Assembly: GCA_003339415.1 (NCBI GenBank)
Contig: PDHQ01000097.1
Location: forward strand, 1-64,000
Length of the DNA stretch: 64,000 nt
Source of the DNA: Ophiocordyceps camponoti-saundersi (nom. inval.)
Lineage: Eukaryota > Ascomycota > Sordariomycetes > Hypocreales > Ophiocordycipitaceae
Reading direction: 5' to 3'
The notes beneath the pieces were generated by a model, which saw only the letters and a program-made list of their open reading frames with translations, did no database searches and had not been told where the DNA came from. A program made the position numbers and the translations under genes. Below are positions 24,655-35,113 of the stretch, one piece after another. The first letter of the stretch is position 1. Each line of letters opens with the position of its first letter.

Positions 24655-26653
24655 AAGTCAAGTCTTTCGTGTCTGAAGATGATATTTCGACTCGAGATGC
24701 GATGGGCGAAAATGCTTCGATACCTACGTGAGGCAGAAGACGAGAGAAGGTTGAGGTAGCATCAGACGGCAGACGCTTGCTGCCATATGATGCTCGAGGA
24801 TATGAGCCACCACGCTGAGAGGATAGGCAGCAGGTGCCGCAAGCGACTTGATGGAAAGAAGAGACGTCATGCCGAGGACGTGTTCGAGGGTATGAGGTAA
24901 GACAGAGGAGCGGCTTCCATGTCTAAGCGGTTGGCTGTGGAGATCGCAATAGGGGCGATGGTCTGTCATGTGTAGCATGTGCGGGTAAATTCGAGACGGA
25001 AAATTAGAGGGGGTTTATCTCTTTAATGCGGAGGATGCCAAGAGAGGACATGGATAGGTAGGTAATTTGCTGCTGTGACTTTCGTTCTCCTCGCTGGCGA
25101 GGTTGCAAGGAATGGATAGCCGGCTAGCTGTAGCCTGTGAGACGAGGCTGGAGAGCCAGCCACAATTATCAATTAAAAGTCACGAGTCTGAGCACCTGAG
25201 GAAGCGGTCTACCGGAAAGGCCGATCTCACGTCGGATTCTTAATAACCACTGTTGTTCTTCGCATACTCACTCGTTCGTAGGTTTCTGAGCTCGTGTCTG
25301 GCGTAAATAGCCTAGGACTTGAGGGCAAAGTGATTAGAAATAAACAAACTGTCATTTTACGAGCTTATTAATACTAGATAGGTGTGTACATATATCATAT
25401 ATGTACGGATTAAGTTCACCCTAATATCCGTACTCCGTATAATGAAATAATACAGTGAACAGGAATATAGATGGATAGGGTACTCCGTTAACTTACCTAG
25501 TAGTATCGCTATCCGTAGTAATACTCTGAAATATTAATATGTATGTATGTATGTACGGATACCGAGGTATGTAGAGCCTAGAGGTAGGTACCTACCTATG
25601 TTTTGCGTCCTATACGTCCGCAAGTAGTAGGCTGTTGCTCAGAAGTAAAACGTTAGCAGCTGTGTTTTAGTGGATTCATGCCTTGCTACCCATGTTGGAA
25701 TTGGGTGACGGATTCTATAGCAATACTGTTACGACTATAACACGTCAGTTTACTTCGCAATTTATGTCAGAGGTGGAGGTAGGGAGATAGGCACTTACTC
25801 ATCATACATTATGCCTTGAAAAGCCTGCCTGCCTAGGGGTCGGATGTAGCCTCAGGGAGGAAGCAGTAGCACTGCAACACTGTAGCAGCCAGTATTCCAT
25901 ATTTCACTCGACCTTAGAGCACTAACCCCACTGCGTAGGAGATACCTAGATACCTGGCAGTAGGCAGACATGGTCACGGCAAAGGTCTGGGTAATCTTTG
26001 ACGGTATTGACGCCACGTAAATCAGTTACTCGTGCCCCCCCCCCCCCCCCCTTGCTTGCTGGAGAGCAGCGATGGAGAAGACGGCGAGCGTTCCATGAAT
26101 CCGCCCCCTCCCACGCGGGCTAACGGTCGAAGGAACTATCCCGGCTCCCTCTCACCTTGACCACGACATCAACAAAACCGCCAACGTCCCCCGTTCAACG
26201 CCAGGAACTAAAATTCGCAGCCCCGCCGTCGCCGTTTCTTCTCCCGATCAGCACACGCAAGGCATCAGGCGAACACGACCTACTTGCTCGTTTTACTCTT
26301 TTCCCCCCACATTTCAACGTCGGACCGCTACTGTCCAAACACCCACTCAAGCCGACCTCGACCCCTTGCGGCGGCCGTCGCCACCCTCGAAACGCCCGTT
26401 TCCGCTCGAATTCATGTTCATTTGCAACTTGCAGAATTTCTGAGCCGCCTTTTTTCGATGCATCGCGATTAACGTGGCTTATTTCTCGTCCAACTCGCTG
26501 GTACTCACTCGGTTTTTGCACTCGGCCCTTCCGCAGCCGAGGGCTGGGGCTACTAAAACTAGAGGCCCGCCCATCGCTTTGGAGCGATCTGACCTCGGTC
26601 TCCTCCTGTCAGTCTCGCGAAAGCTCTGGCTTTGGCTAGATGCTGCCACCATC
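24655..26653. other. Intergenic region between importin and WC-1
   Basis: No coding gene is supported. It includes the importin 3' UTR, AT-richer sequence at about 25.3-25.6 kb, two TACTCCGT motifs (25431 and 25481), a GTAT microsatellite at 25541-25555, and a run of 17 C at 26035-26051. The last 500 bp is the C-rich WC-1 leader. Confidence 0.6.
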
Positions 26654-26721
26654 ATGGATGGCTTCTACGCTCACCCCCAAGTACCTCCCCAGCAGCTGCG
26701 ACGCCAGCTCTCCCGTCAGCG

Positions 26722-26789
<68 letters not shown>

Positions 26790-29700
26790 CGCAGCAGACG
26801 CAGCAGACGCAGACGCAGCAGACGCAGTCGCAACAAGCCCAGCAGCAACGGCCGCCTCCACCACAGCAGTCTATGACCATGCCTGTACATCTTTCGCTTC
26901 AATCGCAGTCTCCCATCTCTCAGGCAATGACAGATCAGTCCGTCATGGCTGGCTCCTCGATCGACGACATGTTGCGCAACAACCAAGACGATCTGCAGCG
27001 AAGGAGGAGCATGTCGCACACCTATCGCGACCCCGCAGCACAGTCGCAGAGCCCGAGGCGCATGTCCTCGGTTGGTGGAGCAGGAGACATGCTGCAGTTC
27101 TCATCAGACAACGCCGACCTCCGCAATTATCATTTCACCCAATCCATGGCCGCGGGCATCGCCAATATTAATACAGGAATTCACATGACAGACCAGTTGG
27201 GTAATTACATGTCGGAAGCAGACGATTATTCCGCTATTTCGCCGGACTTGATGGGCTCGATGATCCCGGCTTCATTCGCTAACATGGACATGGGACCCAT
27301 CGGCAATGACTCGTCGGCAATGGGTCTTTTTTCCACTCCCGGCTCGTCCAACGCGGGATGTGGACCGGGCACCGGCTCTATTGGCAATGATTTTAGTCCG
27401 GGTCAGATGGCTTCTATAGGCGCCGATTTTTCGCTCGGCGTAAACACCAACGGCAGCTCTATCAGTGCCACACCGAATACCTTCAAGGAGGGCGTGGAAA
27501 CTGCGGAGGAACGAGACGACGACCCGATGAAGTTGCCGGCCTCCCAGTTCACCTCGATGGGCTCTACACCGAACCCTGTGACGAATAGTATGAACCTCGA
27601 TCCGAACGTCGGCGGCTACAATCAGAGCATGCAGCCATCCCTTTCGCGCCATGTTTCGTCCCCGGCCTCGTTCATTTCTCCGCAGCATGGCAGTTCCTCC
27701 AACAGCGCAGCGCAACCCAGTGCCGCTTCCGACGCTACCACTCCCACCACAGCACCGACGCCACGTGAAACCAAGGATAAGGCCATCTATTCCAAGAGCG
27801 GCTTCGACATGCTCAAGGCTTTGTGGTTAGTTGCCACGCGCAAGGACCCCATAATTCATCTTGGTGCTGTCGATATGTCTTGTGCCTTTGTTGTCTGCGA
27901 CGTTACCATGAACGACTGCCCCATCATATACGTGTCGGACAATTTTCAGAATCTTACCGGCTACAGCCGTCATGAGATTGTGGGTCAAAACTGCCGCTTC
28001 CTTCAAGCCCCGGATGCCAAGGTTGAGGCTGGTTCGAAGCGGGAATTCGTGGATGACGGAGCTGTGTACAACCTGAAAAAGATGATACACGAAGGCCGAG
28101 AGGTTCAACAGAGTCTCATTAACTACCGCAAGGGGGGCAAGCCGTTTCTCAACCTTCTGACCATGATTCCCATCCCGTGGGACACCGATGATATCAGGTA
28201 CTTTATCGGATTTCAGATCGACCTCGTCGAGTGTCCGGACGCGATCGCAGGCCAGGAATTGGGCGGCGTCACGGTCAACTACAAACATACCGATATTGGT
28301 CAATACATCTGGACCCCACCCTCCACTACTCAGTGGGAGCCGGAAAACGGTCAGACCCTAGGCGTCGATGACGTCTCCACCCTGCTGCAGCAGTTCAATC
28401 CCAAGGGGCTGGTGTCGGATTGGCATAAACAGTCGTGGGATAAGATGTTGTTGGAAAACACTGACGACGTCGTGCACGTACTTTCTCTGAAGGGCCTGTT
28501 CCTCTACCTTTCCCCTTCCTGCAAACGTGTTCTCGAGTATGACGCAGCCGATCTTGCCGGAAACTCGCTGTCCTCTGTCTGCCATCCTTCCGACATCGTG
28601 CCAGTGACCCGAGAGCTGAAGGATGCCACGGCTGGTAATCAGGTCAACATAGTCTTCCGTATACGGCGGAAGCAAAGTGGTTACACCTGGTTTGAAAGCC
28701 ATGGTTCCCTCTTCGTCGAACAAGGCAAGGGCCGCAAGTGCATCATCTTGGTCGGGCGCAAACGACCCGTCTTTGCCCTGAGCAGACAGAACTTGGAAGC
28801 AAATGGGGGTATCGGTGACAGCGAGCTGTGGACCAAACTCTCCACATCTGGAATGTTTCTCTTTGTCTCCTCCAATGTGCGATCTCTTCTCGACCTCCAA
28901 CCGGAATCTCTGATCGGCACGAGCATCCAGGACCTGATGCGCAAGGAATCGCGGCACGAATTCGGAAGGTCTATTGAAAAGGCGAGAAGAGGCAAGATTG
29001 TCTCGTGCAAACACGAGGTGCAGAATCGCCGGGGTCAGGGTCTACAGGCTCAGACGATTCTATATCCTGGCGATGCCTCGGCAGGCCAGAAACCTTCCTT
29101 TCTGCTCGCCCAGACAAAGCTTCTCAAGGCGTCGTCACGAAGCATGACCCACGCCGGCACCTCGGGAAGCAACAAGTCGGTGACTGGAACACCAAGGTCC
29201 AACTCGCAGGCGCAAGGGAGCCACCGCGAAGGGACTATATCGCAGCCATCCGGGGGTTCTCTGCTACCGGGCACGCAGGATCTGGCTCTAGCCTCGGACG
29301 ACAACATCTTTGATGAACTTCGCACGACGAAGTGCTCAAGCTGGCAGTTCGAGCTTAGGCAAATGGAAAAGGTGAACCGGATTCTCGCCGAGGAACTGGG
29401 GGGACTTTTGTCGAATAAGAAGAAGAGGAAGCGGAGAAAGGGTGTCGGCAACATGGTAAGGGATTGCGCCAACTGCCACACGCGCAACACTCCTGAGTGG
29501 CGGAGAGGACCCAGCGGTCAGCGAGATCTCTGCAACAGCTGCGGACTTCGTTGGGCCAAACAGGTAAGGGATGACCCTTTTCTTCTGTATGGCGCATGCG
29601 GCTACTAAGCTCCGATACTTCATAGACCGGCCGCGTCTCGGCTCGCAACTCTTCTAGGGGAGGGAATGGCGATTCGCAAAGTAAAAGGTCTGCATCACCG

Positions 29701-29973
29701 ATACAATCCTCCCCCTTGCACAAGGAGTATTTGGCAGAGACACCGAATCCGCATGCATCCGATGCAACTGCCGCCATCGGTCGACCCGCGGACGGCCATG
29801 AGTCTATCGACCCTGCTCAACTCGGAGGTCTTTTGACGGGCGTATCGACGGCGCCGGGCAGCGCAAATTCGGCGAAACCCATGTCGACGATGCCACCGCC
29901 GTGCCACCCGTCACTGGCCCCTGGATCATCCATGACATCCATCCGAGAGGAGCGCGAAACCAGCCAACCGTAA
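26654..29973 (+). CDS. wc-1: White Collar-1 blue-light photoreceptor and GATA transcription factor
   Basis: It binds flavin, senses blue light and, with WC-2, activates light- and clock-controlled genes in the nucleus (family knowledge). Two exons, 26654-29563 and 29626-29973, give 1085 residues. The sequence shows an N-terminal polyglutamine tract (22 pure CAG codons, 26723-26788), a LOV domain with GQNCRFLQ (photoadduct Cys447), two further PAS domains (about residues 590-710 and 720-820), a basic KKKRKRRK signal, and a GATA finger C-X2-C-X18-C-X2-C starting at Cys938. The intron lies just after the finger (CGLRWAKQ then TGRVSARNSSRGG). An in-frame ATG 60 codons upstream (26474) is possible, but 26654 has a better context (ccaccatcATGG) and a more family-like start. 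Confidence 0.96.
26723..26788 (+). repeat. Pure CAG trinucleotide tract in wc-1
   Basis: Twenty-two uninterrupted CAG codons encode polyglutamine, followed by CAG/ACG-mixed codons (Gln/Thr) to about 26840. It is inside the coding sequence and in frame. Polyglutamine near the WC-1 N-terminus is known from Neurospora; an uninterrupted codon tract this long is expected to vary in length between strains. Confidence 0.95.
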
Positions 29974-31812
29974 ATAGCCTGGTACCTCGCGTGTCCAGAT
30001 CAGATCATGAGCATCTCTTTTCTGTTTGCTTTGGATGCGGCACTTTCTGATACCCGCCACGTCACCCATATCGACCGCTCCGGATGAGTTGATTGTTCTC
30101 GGAGCACAAAGCCCCGGTTTCTCGAATGTTCGCATGTGGTTTTCCTTTGCTGCAATCTTTCACATGAGGCACATGATGGCATAGGAGTGGGTGCTGAGAA
30201 GAAGGATGAATTGCATGGGCTAGACACGATTTTGCATTAGCAGCATTACATACGAGGCCTTGAGTGAGGTTGAGGTTTCCTTCTTCTCTTCGATTTTTTT
30301 TCTGGATACACAATATTCTCCTTTCTTCCTTACTTTTCTTCCGCCTACTTGATTTCTGTTGTTGCTGTCGAATTGCTTTTGTCAGTCTACCTAAACCGCC
30401 TTAGCTGCAGATATCCCATGACAGATCAATGTTGGAGGAGGGATGTGAAGGAACGGGTGACGTTGCAGCCCACGGGCGCGAATGGCCCTCCATCTTTCGT
30501 CTCATGGACGAAACACGAAGCGAGCGGTTAGATAGACGAACGGAAAATAAGGAGAAGTTTGCAACTGTCCAAGAGAATCTACATACATACATATGTATGT
30601 CTTTACAGTGTCGGAGACGGATTACAGCAGAAGCTCATATATTTATCGCCTTCTTTGTTTGTTCTGTCTTTTGCGGGAGCCATCTCTGGCATGCGTTGTC
30701 TGGCTCCTTTCCATGATTCCATGTAAATAGGTACCTATATACATACATACATACATATGTGTACTGGCAATGGAAGTAGTGTACTAGGAGTAGATATTTC
30801 ATCTTAGTATAAAAAGGCATCTTGGCGTAGGTACGAGAGGATCCGATGTTTATAATCTACGGACTAGATGAGGATTCATATTCCGATAAGCGAAGAAAGA
30901 TGGCGAAGATGACACCTGCTCAGTTAGCGAGATATATGTACATAGGTATGTACATACCTACCCGGCGATGGAGTTTGATTGATGGCTGTGGTGGCACGTT
31001 GTGTCGCCCGGGGGAGGGGGCAACGCCTGATCCCTGTCGGCGACGGTAGAACTAAGTTCCGACGGACAGAGACTCCCGCCAAGATCTATGTACCTGAGAG
31101 GATATGTACTTCTCAGCGACTGCTTGCCTACCTCCAGCCCATGTATAGTACCTACAGCGTCTTCTCAGCAATGCATCCCCCGGAAACCGCCATGGCGGGG
31201 TCGCTTCCTAGGCTATCTGAGCTGACATGACGTCCGTCAAATATCAAAGCTGCTAACCTCTAGACTCGACTTCCCCCACACAAACCCGCTCCCTACATCG
31301 ATCGCCATCGCGAGAGACCAGGTGCCGTGGTTCGCTGCAGATACTGCGCGAGTCTCTTGGCCTCCCGACGCGGAAATTAAGTCGTCTGATCAAATCAGCT
31401 TCTCCCTATCCACAAACGCCTCTCGCACAGGACAGGCGCTGGCTTGGGTCTCTCTTAGCCCACCTATCCACCGCCCACAGGCGCCTACCTAGGTACCTAC
31501 CTACTATCTACACCTACCTAGACAGCATCTCGTCAACTACCCTCTTTGTCATTTACCTACTACCTACCTAACTACCCACATACTATCTCACATGCCCAAC
31601 TTCATCACCTTCGTGGTCTTCGACTTTTCTTCCATCGTATGAAAGCTTTTGACTAAAGGCGCACCTGCCCTCTAACCCAACCCTTCCCTCGCCAGCTCAG
31701 ACTGACGAATCTAGCGGTAAATACTGGCCATCAGATTTATCTTTGCTTCCGTCGCCGTTGGCTTGCTTCCCTCCGAATTTTTGAAGCAATCTCTAGCATC
31801 AACCGTTTCGCG
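29974..31812. other. Intergenic region and leader of the CBS-domain gene
   Basis: Nothing coding is supported. The region holds CATA/TATG microsatellites (30581-30600 and 30738-30760) and, from about 31480 to 31580, an ACCTACCT-rich stretch in what is probably the 5' UTR of the downstream gene, which is C/T-rich throughout. Confidence 0.6.
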
Positions 31813-33429
31813 ATGGACTCTACCTCAAGCTCCAGTAAAGGAGATAGAGATTCAAAGGACAAAGATACTGAAGTGTCTAGTCATACCTTCTTCCTTCCTG
31901 CAAGCGGTGCGCACGAACCTCAACGGAGGCCCTCTGTTTCCAGCATCAACAAGACAAGCCATCGTCACGGTTTTCCCGAAAACCTGCGCAACATTCCTCC
32001 CTCACCACGAAATCGCCAGCCCTCCTTAACTCAAGCCGCAGTTCAGGAGCTTTTGAATCATCCACCATCCGGCAACAGACACGCAAATCCTAAATTTGCC
32101 GGTCGGGAATGGCGTGATATTACTATCGGCGAGATAGTCTCCTTTGACGATGTTAAGTGGGTTGAGATGGATAGCAGCGTTGAGGAGGCCACGATGGTAA
32201 GTCATCAATGAGACCTTGTCAGCGGCGGCGTGTTTGACGGTGTCGCTGAAAACTTGAAAAATCCAGACGCTTGTCAAAAGCAAGGCCAACGTTGTGCTCG
32301 TACGGGAAGATGCGAAAACCAATACTGCTGCGTGCACGTTCGATTATAGCGATCTCAACGCCTATCTTCTCGTCGTCATCGGCATGACGCGACCCGATGG
32401 CGACCAGGTTCAGCTGTACAACGAGATCATGACAAACGGTCAGCAGGGCACACCCATCTCCGTGCGGGCGATCCAGCCGCTTTGTCGACAAGAGCCTCTC
32501 GTCAACGTCGCGGCGACCGCCAATCTGTCCCACGCCATAGAGATCCTGGGCAGCGGCATTCACCGTCTCATAGTCACTCGTCCCGAGGAGGGTGTTGTTG
32601 GTATCTTGAGCCAACTGCGGATGATCGATTTCTTTTGGAACGAGGGCATCAATTTCCCTGCGGTCGATCGGCTTTACCCAGCTCCATTGCGGGACTTGGG
32701 AATCGGAACCCAGCAAATCATCTCCATCAAGTGTGTGCAGACCGATACTCTCACCTATGTGCGAACTCCAAGAATGCTAACAGGATCCTTAGTTCAGACG
32801 CCCCACTGTCGGATGCTCTAATACTCATGAATGTGGAAGGTCTGACAAGTATAGCTGTCGTCGATAATGGCCAAAATGTGGTGGGAAATATATCATCCAA
32901 GGATGTGCGGCATCTAACTAAGGCGTCGAGTGCCCCCTTATTGACGGACACGTGCATGCACTTCATCTCCGTCATACTCAATGAAAGAGGGGTGGAGAAG
33001 GGCCAAGACGCGTTTCCCGTCTTCTACGTCAGTCCTAACTCAACTCTGGCTCATACAGTCGCCAAGCTCGTCGCCACAAGATCACACCGCATGTGGATCG
33101 TGGAGCCGGCGTCGCCATCGCCATCGGCACCGGCGACGCCATTGATGGGACCTCAGAGCTATGTGACCGGCGCGCCACCCCAGAATCCGACGCCTCCGTC
33201 TCCGGGCCCAGGCACCGCTGTTCCCGCATCTGCCCTAGCAGGTACACGCATCTCGGGCAAACTCATCGGCGTCATCTCTCTGACAGATATTCTGAATATT
33301 TTTGCCAAATTCACCGGTCTTCACCCTGCAGACCCGGGTGAGCAGCGGGCCAGAAGACGAAGAAGTTCGAGCTGCTCGATTCAGCCCACCTTTGAATCTT
33401 CGCGAACAAGCTTTGATCTGCGGCGATGA
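31813..33429 (+). CDS. SDS23: Sds23/Moc1-like protein with four CBS domains
   Basis: The Sds23 family is linked in yeasts to the cell cycle, nutrient response and PP2A inhibition. Three exons, 31813-32196, 32267-32730 and 32793-33429, give 494 residues. The N-terminal 90 residues are Ser-rich and probably disordered. Four CBS motifs follow: [14 protein letters not shown]..., [16 protein letters not shown]...[21 protein letters not shown]...SIAVVDN (across intron 2), and [16 protein letters not shown]...[12 protein letters not shown]. The last CBS is interrupted by a Pro/Ala/Ser-rich loop (residues about 390-430). The C-terminus is Arg/Ser-rich. Adenine nucleotide binding is possible but not visible. 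Family assignment is fairly sure. Confidence 0.9.
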
Positions 33430-33877
33430 GTGAAGGGGGAGAGAGGATAGTCCTTCAGTTCAAACTCACTCTGTTCTGACTACGATTGTGCGTTCTGGGA
33501 GAAGTTAAGAAGATAAGGTATTCATAGTGTTGATATTTGGTAATCTGGACGTGATGCTGCTTTCTACCAATCTACCAGATGATGATTCTGATATCCGCAC
33601 GGAGTCACTGGCGCACCAGATGGTTATATCAAGGCCACGTGATGTGATCGCGATGTCTTATGTAAGCCCTCTGACCCGCGATTGTCTCTTGAGCACGGGT
33701 TTTGCAGGTTTTGCTCTGCCCATCAGCAAGCCGCTCAAGGCACTAGGCGTTTACGTTCGTTCCTCGCGTGCAGGGACCGTCAACTTGCGAACTCAGGTTT
33801 CCATACTGAACTGAACACGCATTCTACTCAGTTTACATGCTGCTACCTGTCAGACTAATACATTAAGACCGCGTACA
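33430..33877. other. Intergenic region between SDS23 and the Bud20-like gene
   Basis: It contains the SDS23 3' UTR and the short promoter of the zinc-finger gene. A 95-codon plus-strand open frame (33527-33814) shows no recognisable motif and is probably chance. Confidence 0.5.
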
Positions 33878-34381
33878 ATGGGGGTCGGTAACAAGCGTAC
33901 CATCACGAAAACTAGGCGGAAAACGAGGTAGTGGGAAAACTGCTGTGCTCAATAACTCGAGTTGACACAGGCATCTAGGGATGTCGACCAGATCAAAGCA
34001 GACCTGCTCTCCGAGAGACACCTCAGCGCATATAAAGACTCGAAGGCTTCCGAAGACCTCCCAGGCCTTGGCCAAAATTACTGTATCGAATGCGCCAGGT
34101 GGTTTAACACGACAACAACCTTGAGCGCCCACTATCGGGGCAAGCCTCACAAGCGAAGGTCTGACGCTGTAAACGGCACTGAGTCGACCTTGCTGTTCGG
34201 AAGCTAACACTTCAGAAGGCTCAAGCAGTTGCGCGAGGAGCCGGACCCTGATCCTCGAAACGTCATGGGAGTACCTGCCTCTACCCCAGCCAGCGACGAG
34301 AAGAGTGACAGAAATTGCACGGCTTCAAGTGGGATGGCGTGGGATCCAACAGAAAGTTCCGAACCGATAGCCCTTACCTGA
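33878..34381 (+). CDS. BUD20: Bud20-like C2H2 zinc-finger protein (pre-60S export factor)
   Basis: Bud20/ZNF593-type proteins bind pre-60S particles and shuttle to help nuclear export. Three exons, 33878-33927, 33979-34158 and 34216-34381, give 131 residues. The first splice joins KTR to DVDQI using the acceptor ATCTAG, which restores the family's KTRRKTRDVDQI signature; the nearer acceptor ACACAG would break the frame. The finger YCIECARWFN...LSAHYRGKPHKRR has the expected Cys-Cys and His-His pairs. After LKQLREEP the sequence no longer resembles the family (usual Y/H-T/S-Q continuation), and the last 45 or so residues are unique. The 3' end overlaps the convergent DAM1 coding sequence by 8 bp. 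Confidence 0.85.
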
Positions 34382-35113
34382 CGCCACGACCGCGAGGTCT
34401 CGCCAGCCCACTAGGCCGGCTTCGGCCTCGGCCTCGGCTCCTTGACGACGTGCCTGGCGCATACGGCAGTCGTGACAGACGAGCCTCGGGGGTTGCAGGC
34501 TTTCCGGACGATTTCGCCGAGACGGAGGGGTTATCCACGAAGGACATATCTGTAGTCCTGCGTCTCCCGCTCAGTGATTGGAACGGAGGAACGGCCTTCC
34601 GCCGTTCAGATGAAACCTACATAAATGTGGCTTCTGCCTCGTGATCCTGCCGCGGGGCGTCGCGGGCTTGGATCCCGTCTTGTTGCCGTTCTCTGCGAAA
34701 AGACTCTGGAAGAGGACCCTGGGAATTGGGGATTTGTTAGCTTTTTTTTTCTCGATGGCATGCGAAATAGAAGATCAGCCTTGCCGCCAGCTCAGGCATA
34801 CCTGGGGGAAGTCGACGCAAAAGGCGTTCATATTGAGCCCGTAGAGAAAGCTGGCGAAGGACTCGCTGAACCGGGCGAGGCTCTCGTGCATCAGCTGAAA
34901 GTGCATCATGTTGGCCTCGAGGTCAGCCATGGCGTCGGAAAGCTCTGCGAATGCCGGCTCAAAAATATTCAGCGGCAGGGAGCCATCCGCCTCTTCGGCG
35001 CCACGGATGGAGTCGTGAAACGAAGAGCGCGATGATGCGCGTAGAGGCGTGTTTGGTCGCGTTCGGGAGTTGGGTCGCTTTCCAGCATTTTGCTCGCGCG
35101 CTTCGGATGTCAT
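34374..35113 (-). CDS. DAM1: DASH complex subunit Dam1
   Basis: Dam1 is part of the DASH ring that couples kinetochores to spindle microtubules. Minus-strand exons are 35113-34802, 34718-34621 and 34557-34374, giving 197 residues. The conserved core FEPAFAELSDAMADLEAN...MHESLARFSESFASFLYGLNMNAFCVDFP is in exon 1; introns then join PQ to GPLPESF and EATFM to TTDMSFVDNPS, both family motifs. The C-terminus is Arg/Gly/Ser-rich. The start at 35113 (MTSEAREQ) is preferred; an in-frame ATG at 35221 would add 36 poorly conserved residues. A GTAAGG at the stop codon could be a further donor, so a longer C-terminus cannot be excluded. Confidence 0.92.

Noticed and set aside
26474..26653. Upstream 60-codon in-frame extension of wc-1
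   Set aside because: Leader-like composition and poorer start context; the annotated ATG gives the expected N-terminus.
26636..27019. Poly-Leu and poly-Ala/Ser open frames over the CAG tract
   Set aside because: Alternative-frame readings of the wc-1 polyglutamine repeat.
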